A stretch of DNA of 64,000 nt, from contig NZ_FZOD01000008.1 in assembly GCF_900188345.1 (NCBI RefSeq), positions 182,719 through 246,718 of the forward strand. Direction: 5' to 3'. Below the pieces are notes generated by a model. It was not told where the DNA came from. It saw only the letters and a program-made list of their open reading frames with translations, and ran no database searches. A program made the position numbers and the translations under genes. This document shows, one piece after another, positions 1 to 8,891 of this stretch; the stretch's first letter is position 1, and every line of letters begins with the position of its first letter. This DNA is from Streptosporangium subroseum. Its GTDB lineage: Bacteria > Actinomycetota > Actinomycetes > Streptosporangiales > Streptosporangiaceae.

Positions 1-339
1 CGGGTCCTGCCGTACGGAAAGCCCGTCGCGTGCCGACCCGGCCCGAGGAAGGAACGTCGCCGCCGGACCGAGCCGGTACGGCCGCCCATCGGCGAGCGGG
101 TCCGCGGCAAGTGAGCACGGCAAACGGTGCACGGTGGTTGTTTTCTTCCAAATTCCCACCAAAAGAGATCGATAGGGGTCCAGACGGCGCCTGGCTGGGT
201 AACTTCCTCCGGGTCAGCGGGCTGCGGAGTCGGCGCTGCGCGCAGAAGACGGTACGGGGGCAGCGGCCCCTGCGCGGGGAGGGCCCTCAGCGGGCACGCC
301 ACCGTCATCCGGCACACCACCATCACGAGGAGGTTCACC
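1..339. other. Non-coding leader region upstream of the SDR gene
   Basis: No reading frame here has a convincing start, ribosome-binding site and protein-like composition. A short AT-richer patch near 137-175 could hold the promoter of the downstream oxidoreductase. The end of an upstream gene could lie before position 1. Confidence 0.4.
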
Positions 340-1185
340 ATGAGTGTCTGGTTCATCACCGGCGCCTCGCGCGGGTTCGGACTTCTCATCGCCCGCGAGG
401 CGCTTGCCCGCGGCAACCAGGTCGTCGCGACCGCCCGCCATTCGAGCGATATCCAGAAGGCGTTGCCCGACGCCGGCGACGATCTGGTCGCGGTCGACCT
501 TGACGTCACGAACGCCCGGCAGGCCGCGGCGGCCGTCCAGGCCGCGACCGACGCTTTCGGACGCATCGACGTTGTCGTCAACAACGCCGGGCGCGGAGTG
601 CTCGGCGCCGTCGAGGAGATTTCCGACGACGAGGCCCGCGCGGTCTTCGATGTCAACGTCTTCGGCACGTTGACCGTGCAGCGCGCCGTCCTCCCCGTCC
701 TGCGCGCCCAGCGGTCCGGGCATGTCATCAACATCAGCTCGGTCGGCGGACTGGTCGGCTCGCCCGGATGGGGCATCTACGGCGCGACGAAGTTCGCGAT
801 GGAGGGATTCACCGAGACGCTCAGCCAGGAACTCGCCCCGCTCGGGATACGGGTCACGCTCGTCGAGCCCGGATACTTCCGTACCGACTTCCTCGACGCG
901 TCGAGCCTGCGCACGGAGGGCCTGGTGATCGACGACTACGACCAGACCGCCGGCGCCACGCGCCGTAGGGCGGTCGACGTCAACCACGCACAGCCAGGTG
1001 ACCCCGTCAAGGCGGCGTCCGCCATCGTCGACATCGCCGAAGTCCCCGATCCGCCGCTGAGGCTGCTCCTCGGCGTGGACAGCGTGACCGGCGTCGAGAA
1101 CAAGCTCAGGCAGGTGGCCGCGGACATAGAGACCTGGCGCGCCCTGTCCATCTCCACTGACCACGACGACGTCCGCGCGCTATGA
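340..1185 (+). CDS. SDR family NAD(P)-dependent oxidoreductase
   Basis: A 281-residue classical short-chain dehydrogenase/reductase. The N-terminal nucleotide-binding motif reads TGASRGFG (family TGxxxGxG). The NNAG motif follows near residue 85, and the active site is the Ser of ISSVGG with YGATK as the YxxxK pair. These give the usual Ser-Tyr-Lys catalysis on a Rossmann fold. The ATG at 340 is chosen because GAGGAGG sits a few bases upstream; a longer frame upstream lacks such a signal. The substrate cannot be read from sequence. The gene stands alone and converges on corA, with only 9 bases between the stops. Confidence 0.9.
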   Translation: MSVWFITGASRGFGLLIAREALARGNQVVATARHSSDIQKALPDAGDDLVAVDLDVTNARQAAAAVQAATDAFGRIDVVVNNAGRGVLGAVEEISDDEARAVFDVNVFGTLTVQRAVLPVLRAQRSGHVINISSVGGLVGSPGWGIYGATKFAMEGFTETLSQELAPLGIRVTLVEPGYFRTDFLDASSLRTEGLVIDDYDQTAGATRRRAVDVNHAQPGDPVKAASAIVDIAEVPDPPLRLLLGVDSVTGVENKLRQVAADIETWRALSISTDHDDVRAL

Positions 1186-1194
1186 GGTCGACGT

Positions 1195-2337
1195 TCACAG
1201 CCAGTCGCGGCGTTTGAACACCAGGTACAGGGTCGTGCAGACGCCCGCCATCAGGAGCACCGCGAACGGGTAGCCCCACGCCCAGTGGAGTTCGGGCATG
1301 ACGTCGAAGTTCATACCGTAGATGGTGCCGACGAGGGTGGGCGCGAACAGGATGGCGGCCCAGGCGGAGATCCTCTTGACCTCCTCGTTCTGGGCGTTGC
1401 TGGCCTCGGTGAGGTTGGTCATGTGCTCGTTCTGGGCCTGGGCGACCATGGTGGAGTTGACCACGAGGATGTCGTGGAGCATCTGGCGGAAGCCGCTGAC
1501 CCGCTCCCCCACGGTGATCGTGTGATCGGCCACGTCGCGCAGGTATCGCTGCAGCTCCTCGTCCACCCCGTATTTGACCGCCCCCGCGATGAATCCCTCG
1601 ATCATGCCGAGCAGCGGCTGGGTGGCCCGCTGAAACTCGATCACCTCGCGTGACAGCTCGTAGATCCGGCGCGAGACGCCGGGCTCGTTGCCGAAGACCT
1701 GGACCTCGATCTCGTCGATGTCGTTCTGCAGGCCGGCGACCACGGGGGCGTAGCCGTCCACGACCGCGTCGAGGATGGCGTAGAGCACCGCCTGCGGACC
1801 CTGGCCGAGCAGCTCGGGGTCGTCCTGCATCCGGCTGCGGACCTGGGAGAGGTCGGGGGCCTCGCTGTGCCGTACGGTGATCACGAAGTTGTGGCCGACG
1901 AAGACGTGGAGCTCGCCGAAGTCGACCTCCTCGACCTCGTCGAGGTATCTGGCCGGGCGGAGCACCACGAACAGCGTGTCCCCGTAACGGTCCGCCTTGG
2001 GCCGCTGGTGGGCGACGATGGCGTCCTCGACCGCCAGCTCGTGCAGGTCGAACTTCTCCGCGACGTTGAGGATCACCGAGTCCTCGGGCCGGTAGAAGCC
2101 GATCCAGGCCATGCTGCCCGGGGTGTTCTTCAGGCTTTCGAGGGCTTCGCGCAGCGACTCGGGGGTGGTGGACCGGCAGCCGTTCACGTAGATCGCGTTG
2201 TCGATGATGTGCGACCGGGGCGGGATCGGTTTGTCGCCCGCGGAACGAGGGTCCATCGACCGCTCGGGAGAGTCCCGGACGACGCCGGAACGTCCGCGAA
2301 CCAGGCTCCGCAGGCCACGCACTCGCCGATCGGTCAC
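1195..2337 (-). CDS. corA: CorA family magnesium/divalent cation transporter
   Basis: A 380-residue CorA-type channel. The N-terminal two thirds are a soluble cytoplasmic domain, and two hydrophobic helices lie at the C-terminus. The GMN signature at residues 341-343 (YGMNFDVMPE) closes the first helix, as in the family, and the protein ends in the basic tail KRRDWL. CorA forms a pentamer that brings Mg2+ into the cell. The start is GTG at 2337, preceded by GAGGAG at good spacing. The SnoaL-like gene upstream ends only 10 bases away, so the two are probably co-transcribed. No magnesium riboswitch is evident upstream. Confidence 0.92.
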   Translation of the reverse strand: MTDRRVRGLRSLVRGRSGVVRDSPERSMDPRSAGDKPIPPRSHIIDNAIYVNGCRSTTPESLREALESLKNTPGSMAWIGFYRPEDSVILNVAEKFDLHELAVEDAIVAHQRPKADRYGDTLFVVLRPARYLDEVEEVDFGELHVFVGHNFVITVRHSEAPDLSQVRSRMQDDPELLGQGPQAVLYAILDAVVDGYAPVVAGLQNDIDEIEVQVFGNEPGVSRRIYELSREVIEFQRATQPLLGMIEGFIAGAVKYGVDEELQRYLRDVADHTITVGERVSGFRQMLHDILVVNSTMVAQAQNEHMTNLTEASNAQNEEVKRISAWAAILFAPTLVGTIYGMNFDVMPELHWAWGYPFAVLLMAGVCTTLYLVFKRRDWL

Positions 2338-2347
2338 ACACTTCTCC

Positions 2348-2824
2348 TCATCGGGTCTTCATGAACTCTTGCAGTGACTGCGTCGCCCTACCCCTGACCG
2401 AGGCCCGGAACATCGGGGTCCAGCCGAAGAAGAATCCGACCGGCTTTCCCATGGCCATCTTCGACCACCGCCTGAAGTCGAACTCGTCGTGGTGCCGGAC
2501 GATCAGGCCGTCCTCGAAGCGGAACAGGGCGTCGACCTCGTTGACGACCGCCCTGCCCGTCCCGCTGAAGGTGTAGTGGGCGGTCCAGTGCGCCGTGCCC
2601 TCGTGCTCCTGCGCGGTGATGTCGCGCGCGGTCACGGTGATGTCGGCGCTACGGCCGAGCAGCATCCGCCACATCCCCATGACCTTGTCGCGGCCCTCGA
2701 GATCCTGGAAGACGGGGTCGCCGAACGTGACCTCGGGGTGGTAGCAACGCTCCATGGTGTCGGCGTCGCGGCGCCCGAAGGCGTCGTAGAACCTCTTGAT
2801 GAGGGCGGCGTTCTCGTCGTTCAC
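2348..2824 (-). CDS. SnoaL/NTF2-like domain protein
   Basis: A 158-residue single-domain protein of the NTF2-like (SnoaL-type) alpha+beta barrel superfamily. It opens with the typical helix (ALIKRFYDAFGRRD), then YHPEVTFGDPVF, and later strands end in HHDEFDF. Such proteins are small enzymes or ligand-binding modules. Active-site residues differ widely among them, so no substrate is assigned. It lies just upstream of corA on the same strand, probably in one transcript. The start ATG is at 2824. Confidence 0.75.
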   Translation of the reverse strand: MNDENAALIKRFYDAFGRRDADTMERCYHPEVTFGDPVFQDLEGRDKVMGMWRMLLGRSADITVTARDITAQEHEGTAHWTAHYTFSGTGRAVVNEVDALFRFEDGLIVRHHDEFDFRRWSKMAMGKPVGFFFGWTPMFRASVRGRATQSLQEFMKTR

Positions 2825-2837
2825 AAAGATCTCCCGA

Positions 2838-3800
2838 TCATGACTGGCCTGGCGGCTGAGTGTAGTCGGGAGTGAGATCTAGTAAATGGTCGGCATTGTC
2901 CCAGCACACCGCTCGCAGCCAGTCCTCACCGAGACCGAGACGGTCCAGTGACTGGAGCTGGTGCGCGTACGAATGCGGGATGTTCGGGAAGTCGCTGCCG
3001 AGCAGGACCTTGCCCGCCAACCCGAGGTCACGTAGGCGCGGTTTGAGGCGAGCGGGAAACGGCATGCCGTGCTCGGCGAAGTCGGTGAAGGCCATCGTGG
3101 TGTCGAGCCGCACGCCGGAGAACGCCTCGGCCACCTGGAAGAACTCGTCGTACTCCGGCATGCCGAGGTGCGCGATGATCATGGGCAGGCGGGGATGGCG
3201 GGCTAGGACCTCGGCGATCGGCTCCGGACCGGTGCACCGGCCGGGCAGGGGGATCGAACTGGCGTGGACGACGACCGGGACGCCCCGCTCCGCCAGCAGC
3301 CCCCACACCTCGTCGATCTCCTTCAGCCTGGGATCGAAGTCGCCCACCTGGAGATGGACCTTGAAGATGCGCGCACCGCGCTCGAGCGCGTCCCGCACGT
3401 AGTCGAGGACCCCAGGCTCGGGGTAGAAGGTGGCCGAGGGGAGACATCCGGGGGTACGGCGGGCGAAGTCGAGCGTCCAGTCGTTGAGGCTTTCGGCCAT
3501 GCCCGGTCTGTGCGCGTATGCCAGGGCGGAGAACACCTTCACCCCGAGATCCTTCAGCTGGGCGACCCGCGCCTCGACGGACACCCGGTAATGTATCCGC
3601 CACCCCTTCCCCACCAGCGGGCCACCGTTCTCGAAGTGGTGCCAGACTCGGCGCTCCATGCGCTCGGGCAGGAAATGGACGTGCACATCCGCCAGACCAG
3701 GCAGACCAAGCCCCCTCCACCAGGCGGAGACCCCGGCGTCCGTCAGTTCCGGAATCCTGTTCTGCACAACTACGACTTTATCGTGAGCAGACCATCCCAT
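2838..3800 (-). CDS. Amidohydrolase family protein (COG2159/ACMSD-like)
   Basis: About 320 residues if translation starts at ATG 3800. A metal-dependent TIM-barrel hydrolase is indicated by the HxH pair at residues 40 and 42 (DVHVHFLPE), a later VHAS histidine, IIAHLG, and the C-terminal Asp motif LLGSDFPN. This arrangement fits the amidohydrolase 2 family of decarboxylases and hydrolases. The start is uncertain: a longer frame runs to 3923, overlapping the divergent peptidase gene, and the GGAG before ATG 3800 is rather far away. It is divergent from the M50-like gene, and the SnoaL-like gene follows 13 bases downstream. Confidence 0.8.
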   Translation of the reverse strand: MGWSAHDKVVVVQNRIPELTDAGVSAWWRGLGLPGLADVHVHFLPERMERRVWHHFENGGPLVGKGWRIHYRVSVEARVAQLKDLGVKVFSALAYAHRPGMAESLNDWTLDFARRTPGCLPSATFYPEPGVLDYVRDALERGARIFKVHLQVGDFDPRLKEIDEVWGLLAERGVPVVVHASSIPLPGRCTGPEPIAEVLARHPRLPMIIAHLGMPEYDEFFQVAEAFSGVRLDTTMAFTDFAEHGMPFPARLKPRLRDLGLAGKVLLGSDFPNIPHSYAHQLQSLDRLGLGEDWLRAVCWDNADHLLDLTPDYTQPPGQS

Positions 3801-3841
3801 ATGAGACGCTCTGCTCCGACGTTGAGAAGGAGAAGTGAACG

Positions 3842-4555
3842 TTGTCCGAGGTCTGGGTGACTCTGACCACGGCCCGTTCGGGGCCACCCCCGCTGGTCGT
3901 GCTGCTGTCCGCGCTGGCCGCACTGGTCGTGGTGTCGTGGTCCACCTCCTGGCAGCTCTCCCGGGGCCTGATCACGATCGCCCACGAGGGCGGGCACGCG
4001 CTGGTGGCGCTGCTCACCCGGCGCAAGCTGCAGGGCATCCGGCTGCACTCCGACACCTCGGGCGTCACGCTCACCCGGGGCAGGCCCACCGGTCCCGGAA
4101 TGATCCTGACCGCGGCCGCCGGATACGTCGCGCCGTCCCTGCTGGGGCTCGGCGGAGCCTGGCTGACCTCCTCCGGCTACGTGGCGGTGCTGATCACCAT
4201 CGTGATCGGGCTGCTCTTCTGCATGCTGCTGCTGATCCGCAACCTGTTCGGCGTGGTGAGCCTGCTCGTCACCGGTGGCGCGATCTTCGCCTTCACCTGG
4301 TACGCGGCGCCCGACATGGACGCGGTTCTGGCATACCTGGCGGTCTGGTTCCTACTGCTCGGAGGCTTCCGGCCGATCGTGGAGCTGCAGCGCAAGCGGC
4401 GCCACGGCCGCGCCCCCGACTCCGACGCCGACCAGCTCGCCCGGCTGACCTTCCTGCCCGGCGGATTCTGGGTGTTGCTGTTCCTGCTCGTGGCGGGGGC
4501 CTCCCTGGTGAGCGGCGCATACCTGCTGTCCCCGGTGCCACTCGATTTCGGCTGA
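3842..4555 (+). CDS. M50 family (site-2-protease-like) membrane metallopeptidase
   Basis: A 237-residue integral membrane protein. After a first hydrophobic helix (about residues 18-35) comes HEGGH at residues 48-52, the HExxH zinc motif of M50B peptidases, then several more transmembrane segments. Family members cleave substrates within the membrane; whether this one is active is inferred from the intact motif. The start is TTG at 3842 with AGGAG upstream. The substrate is unknown. The gene is divergent from the amidohydrolase, with a short shared promoter region. Confidence 0.82.
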   Translation: MSEVWVTLTTARSGPPPLVVLLSALAALVVVSWSTSWQLSRGLITIAHEGGHALVALLTRRKLQGIRLHSDTSGVTLTRGRPTGPGMILTAAAGYVAPSLLGLGGAWLTSSGYVAVLITIVIGLLFCMLLLIRNLFGVVSLLVTGGAIFAFTWYAAPDMDAVLAYLAVWFLLLGGFRPIVELQRKRRHGRAPDSDADQLARLTFLPGGFWVLLFLLVAGASLVSGAYLLSPVPLDFG

Positions 4556-4849
4556 GGACCACGGGGTCCGTCGCACCGCGCCCGGCGGGTGACATCGGCC
4601 GTCCCACGGCGGCCGCGATCGCCCGCTCCGGCAGGCCGCGCTCCGTGAGACCGCGCCTCACGATGAGGGCGGGAATCACTGGATCACCTATGACCGGTTA
4701 AACACGTTAATAAATCACGCTATGACGTGAGCCAATATCGTTATTATCAACCTTTCGACCGCCTTGGAGTATTACTCTCCTTTGGCGACAGTTAATCATT
4801 TTTTTGAGTGTATTACGAGGCATGCCGTTCACTCGGCGAGAGTCGGTAG
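4556..4849. promoter_or_regulatory. Intergenic region with AT-rich promoter-like segment before the histidine kinase
   Basis: No gene is seen. The right half (about 4700-4815) is strikingly AT-rich for this genome, with TTAATAAATC, ATCGTTATTATC and a T-run near 4798. It probably carries the promoter of the kinase gene at 4850 and possibly the start of the lanthipeptide locus. Exact -35/-10 boxes cannot be fixed by eye. Confidence 0.45.
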
Positions 4850-5569
4850 ATGCTGCACCACACGTACTTCGCTGGAACAGCCGCCCTGGGGATCTTCCTG
4901 ATCTCACTGGGTGTGATGATCGGTCTGACGCTGCGGATCAGACGGCTCAACGCCGAGAAGGACCGTGCCGTCGCCCTGGCGCAGGAGCAGCAAGAACAGC
5001 AGGAGCAGCTTGCCCGCGACGTGCACGACCTCGTGGGGCACTGGCTCTGGCTGGCCTCCATCAAGAGCGAGCTGGCCTACCGGCACGCGGAGGGCGACGC
5101 GCGCCTGCGCAGGGATCTGAGCGAGATCCTGCAGGCCGTACAGCATGCCGCGCACGCCGCGCGGAACGTGTCGCAGGCTTACCAGCAGCTCTCGCTCCAG
5201 GGGGAGACCACGCGGGCCGAGGCCCTCCTGTCGAGCTTCGGGGCCTACTGCTCGGTGCGGATGGACGTCACCGACCTGCCCGATGACGTGAGCGCCACGC
5301 TGGGAACCGTGGTCCGCGAAACCCTCACGAACATGCTGCGGCACAGCAGGGTCACGAGATGCGCGATCGAGCTGACCGGGCACGGCGGCCGGCTGCGGCT
5401 GACGGTCGCCAACGACGGGGCCTCCCGGCGGGAGCCGGCGTCCACCGGCAGTGGCCTGGGCAATCTGGGGCACCGCGTGGGCAAGCTCGGCGGCACGGTG
5501 CGCGTCACGGCCGACGGGGACGGCTGGTTCATTCTGATCGCCGAATTGCCGCTAAATTTTTCCGAATAA
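4850..5569 (+). CDS. Small NarL-type sensor histidine kinase
   Basis: A 239-residue histidine kinase. One transmembrane helix (about residues 8-28) leads into a HisKA_3 dimerisation domain with phospho-acceptor His59 in RDVHDLVGH. The ATPase domain follows, with N-box ETLTNMLRHS and G-box GSGLGNLGHRVGKLGG. No extracellular sensor domain is present, so it probably senses the membrane or a partner protein. HisKA_3 kinases partner with NarL/FixJ regulators. The only such regulator nearby is at 14621-15277, at the far end of the lanthipeptide cluster, which makes the two a candidate pair. The ribosome-binding site is weak (GAGAGTCGG). Confidence 0.88.
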   Translation: MLHHTYFAGTAALGIFLISLGVMIGLTLRIRRLNAEKDRAVALAQEQQEQQEQLARDVHDLVGHWLWLASIKSELAYRHAEGDARLRRDLSEILQAVQHAAHAARNVSQAYQQLSLQGETTRAEALLSSFGAYCSVRMDVTDLPDDVSATLGTVVRETLTNMLRHSRVTRCAIELTGHGGRLRLTVANDGASRREPASTGSGLGNLGHRVGKLGGTVRVTADGDGWFILIAELPLNFSE

Positions 5570-5716
5570 CCTTCACATCTATTGCAAAAGCGCAGGTAGC
5601 GCACACCGTCACGGTTGGATCTGTGAGGTTCGCATACATGAATGGTTTAGTTTGTAACTAGTGATTCCTCGGGTTATCCGTAATTCTCTCTTCTGGAAGA
5701 CAGCAGGGAGAATGTC
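5570..5716 (+). promoter_or_regulatory. Probable promoter region of the lanthipeptide operon
   Basis: These 147 bases separate the kinase stop from the synthetase start. The segment 5625-5665 is AT-rich and contains TTTGTAACTAG, unlike the coding DNA on both sides. This is the natural place for the promoter and response-regulator binding site of lanKC. GGGAG at 5706-5710 is the ribosome-binding site for GTG 5717. No defined operator repeat was recognised. Confidence 0.45.
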
Positions 5717-8353
5717 GTGGATGACCAGTATGAGCTTTACTGCCTGGCGGACCCGCTCTTTTATGACACGCTTGACGGCCGCCGGGGCAATCACCCCGAT
5801 TTTTCGCTAACCGCCCGTGAGGTTCCGGACGGCTGGGGGCACCAGGCGACCGACACCTGGATGCACTACGCGCCCCTCGCCAACCGGACGCCGGCACAGG
5901 GTTGGAAGATCCATGTGTCGGCGTGCCTGGAGGACGCCGAGCGCGTCACCGAGGCGGTCTGGGACTACTGCGTGCCGCGGGACATCTCGTTCAAGTTCCT
6001 GCGCAGCCGGTCGGTCATGACCATGTTGAACTCCAAGGCCGCCCCCCGCGGGTCCAGCGGCAAGCTCGTGACGATCTACCCCCTGGACGACGATCAGCTC
6101 GAGCTCACGCTGAAGGAGCTCGACGAGCTGCTCCGAGGCGTCGAGGGGCCCTACATCCTCAGCGATCTCCGCTACGGCGAGGGTCCGCTCTTCCTTCGGT
6201 ACGGCGGCTTCTCGGCGCGGCACTGCCTGGGCGAGAACGGCGAGCAGGTGCTCGCCATCGAGGACGGCGAGGGGCGACTGGTCCCCGATGTGCGGGGGCC
6301 GGCCTTCAGCCTTCCGTCCTGGATGACGCTGCCCGCGTTCCTGGAGCCCCACCTGGCGGCCCGCAACGCGGTCACCACCAACGGCCTGCCGTACACGATC
6401 GAGAGCGTCATCCAGTTCTCCAACGGCGGAGGCGTGTACCTCGGGCGTGACACGCGCACCGACGAGCAGGTGGTGCTCAAGGAGGCCCGCCCGCACGCCG
6501 GGCTGGACGCGGCCGGCCGCGACTCCGTGACGCGGCTGGCGCACGAACGGGACATGCTGGAGCGCCTGGCGGGACTCGACTCGGTGCCGGATCTGCTCGA
6601 CTACTTCACGCTCGGCGATCACCACTTCCTGGTCCAGGAATTCATCGACGGCAACCCGCTGCAACGGCTCCTCGTGCGGAAATACCCGCTGACCCGGGCG
6701 AACTGCGACCAGGAGACCCTCGCCGAGTACACCTCGTGGGTGCTCGACATGCTCCCCGAGGTCCGGCGGGCGGTCGAGTCCCTGCACGAGCGGGGGGTGG
6801 TCTTCGGTGACCTGCACCCCAGCAACATCCTCATCAGTGGAGAGGGCCGTCTGGTCCTGATCGACTACGAGGTCGCGACCCTCGCCGCGGACCACGCCCG
6901 CGCCGCCCTCGGCCATCCGGCCTTCAGCCCGCCGCCCGGCAGGCAGGGCGTCGACATCGACGCCTACGCCCTCGCCTGCCTCTGTCTCGGGCTGTTCGCC
7001 CCGCAGCTCACGATCATGTTGCCGCTGGACCGGGCCAAGGCGGTCCAGCTGGCCGGGCTCATCACCGAGACCTTCCCCGTGGCACCGGGGGTGATCGACG
7101 AGGCCGTCCGGACCATCATCGGCGCCGACCCGGTGACCGCGCGGCTCACCCCCAGGCTCGACCGGGACAACTGGCCGCAGGTCAGGGAGGCGATGTGCCG
7201 GGCGATCCTGGCGAGTGCCACACCTGAGCGCGAGGACCGGCTCTTCCCCGGCGACGTGGCCCAGTTCCAGCCCGGCGGAAGCGTGAACTTCGCCTACGGC
7301 GCGGCGGGAGTGCTCTACGCGCTGGACGCGGCCGGGGCACCCCGCCTCCCCGAGTACGAGGACTGGCTGCGCCGGCACGCGCTGGCCCCGGATCCCGGAA
7401 CGGGCATCGGGTTCTACGACGGGCTCCACGGCGTGGCCTACGTCCTGGATCTGCTCGGGCATCGCCAGGACGCGATCGACACCGTCGACCTGTGCCTGCG
7501 GGAGAAGTGGGACTCGCTCGAACTGGGCCTGTTCGGCGGACTCGCCGGAGTCGGGCTGAACCTGCTCCACTTGGGCGGGACGACCAGCGAGGCGACGTTC
7601 ACCGATCTGGCCTTCCAGATCGTCGACATCTGCGCGGACAGACTCGGCGGACCCGACGACGTGCCGGAGATCAGCGGCGGCGCCAATCCCCGCGCCGGGC
7701 TGATGTACGGCTCCGCGGGCCCCGCTCTGCTCTTCCTGCGCGCCTACGAGCAGACCGGTGACACGGCGCTGCTCGACCGGGCGGCCGTGGCCCTCCGGCA
7801 GGACCTGCGGCGGTGCTCCTCAAGCGAGGACGGCACGCTCCAGGTCACGCAGGGCTGGCGCACCCTCCCCTACCTGGACGAGGGCTCCGTGGGCATCGCC
7901 CTGATCCTCGCCCGCTACCTGACCCACCGCGACGACGAGGGTTTCCGGACCGCGCTCAGCGCCTGCCGGCTCGTCACCCAGGGACGATACTTCGTGCAGT
8001 CCGGGCTGTTCACCGGCCGGGCCGGCATGGTCGCGACCCTGGGCACGGGGCTGGGACCCGCACCGAACGATCCCGACATCGACCTGGCCGAACAGATCCG
8101 CGGACTTGGCTGGCACGCGCTGCCCTACGGCGGCGGCCTGGCCTTCCCCGGCAACCAACTGTTCAGGCTCTCCATGGACTTCGCGACCGGCACGGCCGGA
8201 GTCCTGTTCGCGATGAGCACCGCGCTGCGCGAGCGCCCGGTGTTCCTCCCCTTTACCGAGCCGCCCGGCGGCGCAGGCGCCCTGTCCACGGCACTGCCTG
8301 CGCATGAATCCGCCGAGCGGCTTCGCTCCTACGAGTCACTGAAGGAGGTGTAA
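5717..8353 (+). CDS. lanKC: Class III lanthipeptide synthetase LanKC (RamC/AmfT-like)
   Basis: An 878-residue trifunctional enzyme that would phosphorylate Ser/Thr of the precursor, eliminate phosphate to dehydro-residues and cyclise them with Cys. Residues 1-210 match the N-terminal lyase region. The kinase domain (about 225-500) has Lys255 (VVLKEAR), the catalytic loop VVFGDLHPSN with Asp365 and a DYE motif at 383-385. The C-terminal LanC-like domain (about 525-860) has the repeated Gly motifs GLHGVAY, GLFGGLAGVG, YGSAGPALL and GRAGM. It lacks the Cys-Cys-His zinc ligands, which separates class III from class IV. The start is GTG with GGGAG six bases before it. The precursor genes follow after 8 bases, and the first precursor's ribosome-binding site lies in the 3' end of this gene. 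Confidence 0.95.
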   Translation: MDDQYELYCLADPLFYDTLDGRRGNHPDFSLTAREVPDGWGHQATDTWMHYAPLANRTPAQGWKIHVSACLEDAERVTEAVWDYCVPRDISFKFLRSRSVMTMLNSKAAPRGSSGKLVTIYPLDDDQLELTLKELDELLRGVEGPYILSDLRYGEGPLFLRYGGFSARHCLGENGEQVLAIEDGEGRLVPDVRGPAFSLPSWMTLPAFLEPHLAARNAVTTNGLPYTIESVIQFSNGGGVYLGRDTRTDEQVVLKEARPHAGLDAAGRDSVTRLAHERDMLERLAGLDSVPDLLDYFTLGDHHFLVQEFIDGNPLQRLLVRKYPLTRANCDQETLAEYTSWVLDMLPEVRRAVESLHERGVVFGDLHPSNILISGEGRLVLIDYEVATLAADHARAALGHPAFSPPPGRQGVDIDAYALACLCLGLFAPQLTIMLPLDRAKAVQLAGLITETFPVAPGVIDEAVRTIIGADPVTARLTPRLDRDNWPQVREAMCRAILASATPEREDRLFPGDVAQFQPGGSVNFAYGAAGVLYALDAAGAPRLPEYEDWLRRHALAPDPGTGIGFYDGLHGVAYVLDLLGHRQDAIDTVDLCLREKWDSLELGLFGGLAGVGLNLLHLGGTTSEATFTDLAFQIVDICADRLGGPDDVPEISGGANPRAGLMYGSAGPALLFLRAYEQTGDTALLDRAAVALRQDLRRCSSSEDGTLQVTQGWRTLPYLDEGSVGIALILARYLTHRDDEGFRTALSACRLVTQGRYFVQSGLFTGRAGMVATLGTGLGPAPNDPDIDLAEQIRGLGWHALPYGGGLAFPGNQLFRLSMDFATGTAGVLFAMSTALRERPVFLPFTEPPGGAGALSTALPAHESAERLRSYESLKEV

Positions 8354-8361
8354 CTACAAAG

Positions 8362-8505
8362 ATGGTACTTCTCGACCTCCAGAGTCTGGAAGCCCCCACC
8401 GGCGGCGGCGGCCACGGTGGTGGCGGTGGCGGCGGCAGCACGCTCACCGTTCTCGGGTGCGCGTCGGTCACCCCGAGCAACCTCAGCCTGATCCTCTGTC
8501 ACTAG
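8362..8505 (+). CDS. lanA1: Class III lanthipeptide precursor 1 (SapB-like)
   Basis: A 47-residue precursor. The leader begins MVLLDLQSLEAP and carries the LLDLQ helix recognised by class III synthetases. A hinge GGGGHGGGGGGG follows the unique Thr13. The core of 22 residues contains STLTVLGC, the linker ASVTP, SNLSLILC and a final His. SxxTxxxC and SxxSxxxC are the two labionin/lanthionine motifs, arranged as in SapB (two SxxSxxxC blocks followed by one last residue). The ribosome-binding site AAGGAGG lies at the end of lanKC. This copy differs from the others by Thr13 and by GTA as second codon. Confidence 0.95.
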   Translation: MVLLDLQSLEAPTGGGGHGGGGGGGSTLTVLGCASVTPSNLSLILCH

Positions 8506-8537
8506 TCATCGCGGTTCACCAGAAATGGAGCAACACC

Positions 8538-8681
8538 ATGGTTCTTCTCGACCTCCAGGCTCTCGAGACCCCCGGCGGCGGCGGCCACGGCGGTGGCGGC
8601 GGCGGGGGCGGCAGCACCCTGACCGTCCTCGGCTGCGCCTCGGTCACCCCGAGCAACCTCAGCCTCATCCTCTGCCACTAG
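8538..8681 (+). CDS. lanA2: Class III lanthipeptide precursor 2 (SapB-like)
   Basis: A 47-residue precursor with leader MVLLDLQALETP, hinge of four Gly, one His and eight Gly, and a 22-residue core identical to that of precursor 1. GGAG stands a few bases before ATG 8538. The 32-base gap to precursor 1 has no hairpin, so the copies are probably on one message. Only leader positions 8 and 11 and the Gly run differ from the neighbours. Confidence 0.95.
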   Translation: MVLLDLQALETPGGGGHGGGGGGGGSTLTVLGCASVTPSNLSLILCH

Positions 8682-8714
8682 TCGTTCCCGTCTCCCAAGA
8701 AGTGAGGTAACACC

Positions 8715-8858
8715 ATGGTTCTTCTCGATCTCCAGACTCTCGAGGCTCCCGGCGGCGGCCACGGCGGCGGGGGCGGGGGCGGCGGCGGTAGCACGCTCAC
8801 CGTCCTCGGCTGCGCCTCGGTCACCCCGAGCAACCTCAGCCTCATCCTCTGCCACTAG
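8715..8858 (+). CDS. lanA3: Class III lanthipeptide precursor 3 (SapB-like)
   Basis: A 47-residue precursor with leader MVLLDLQTLEAP, hinge of three Gly, one His and nine Gly, and the same 22-residue core as the other three copies. The hinge differs in where the His sits, yet the total length stays 47, so the distance from leader to core is conserved. GAGG precedes the start ATG 8715 (gene spacing 33 bases). Confidence 0.95.
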   Translation: MVLLDLQTLEAPGGGHGGGGGGGGGSTLTVLGCASVTPSNLSLILCH

Positions 8859-8891
8859 TCGTTCCGCTCTCCCAAAAGTGAGGTAAGAAAA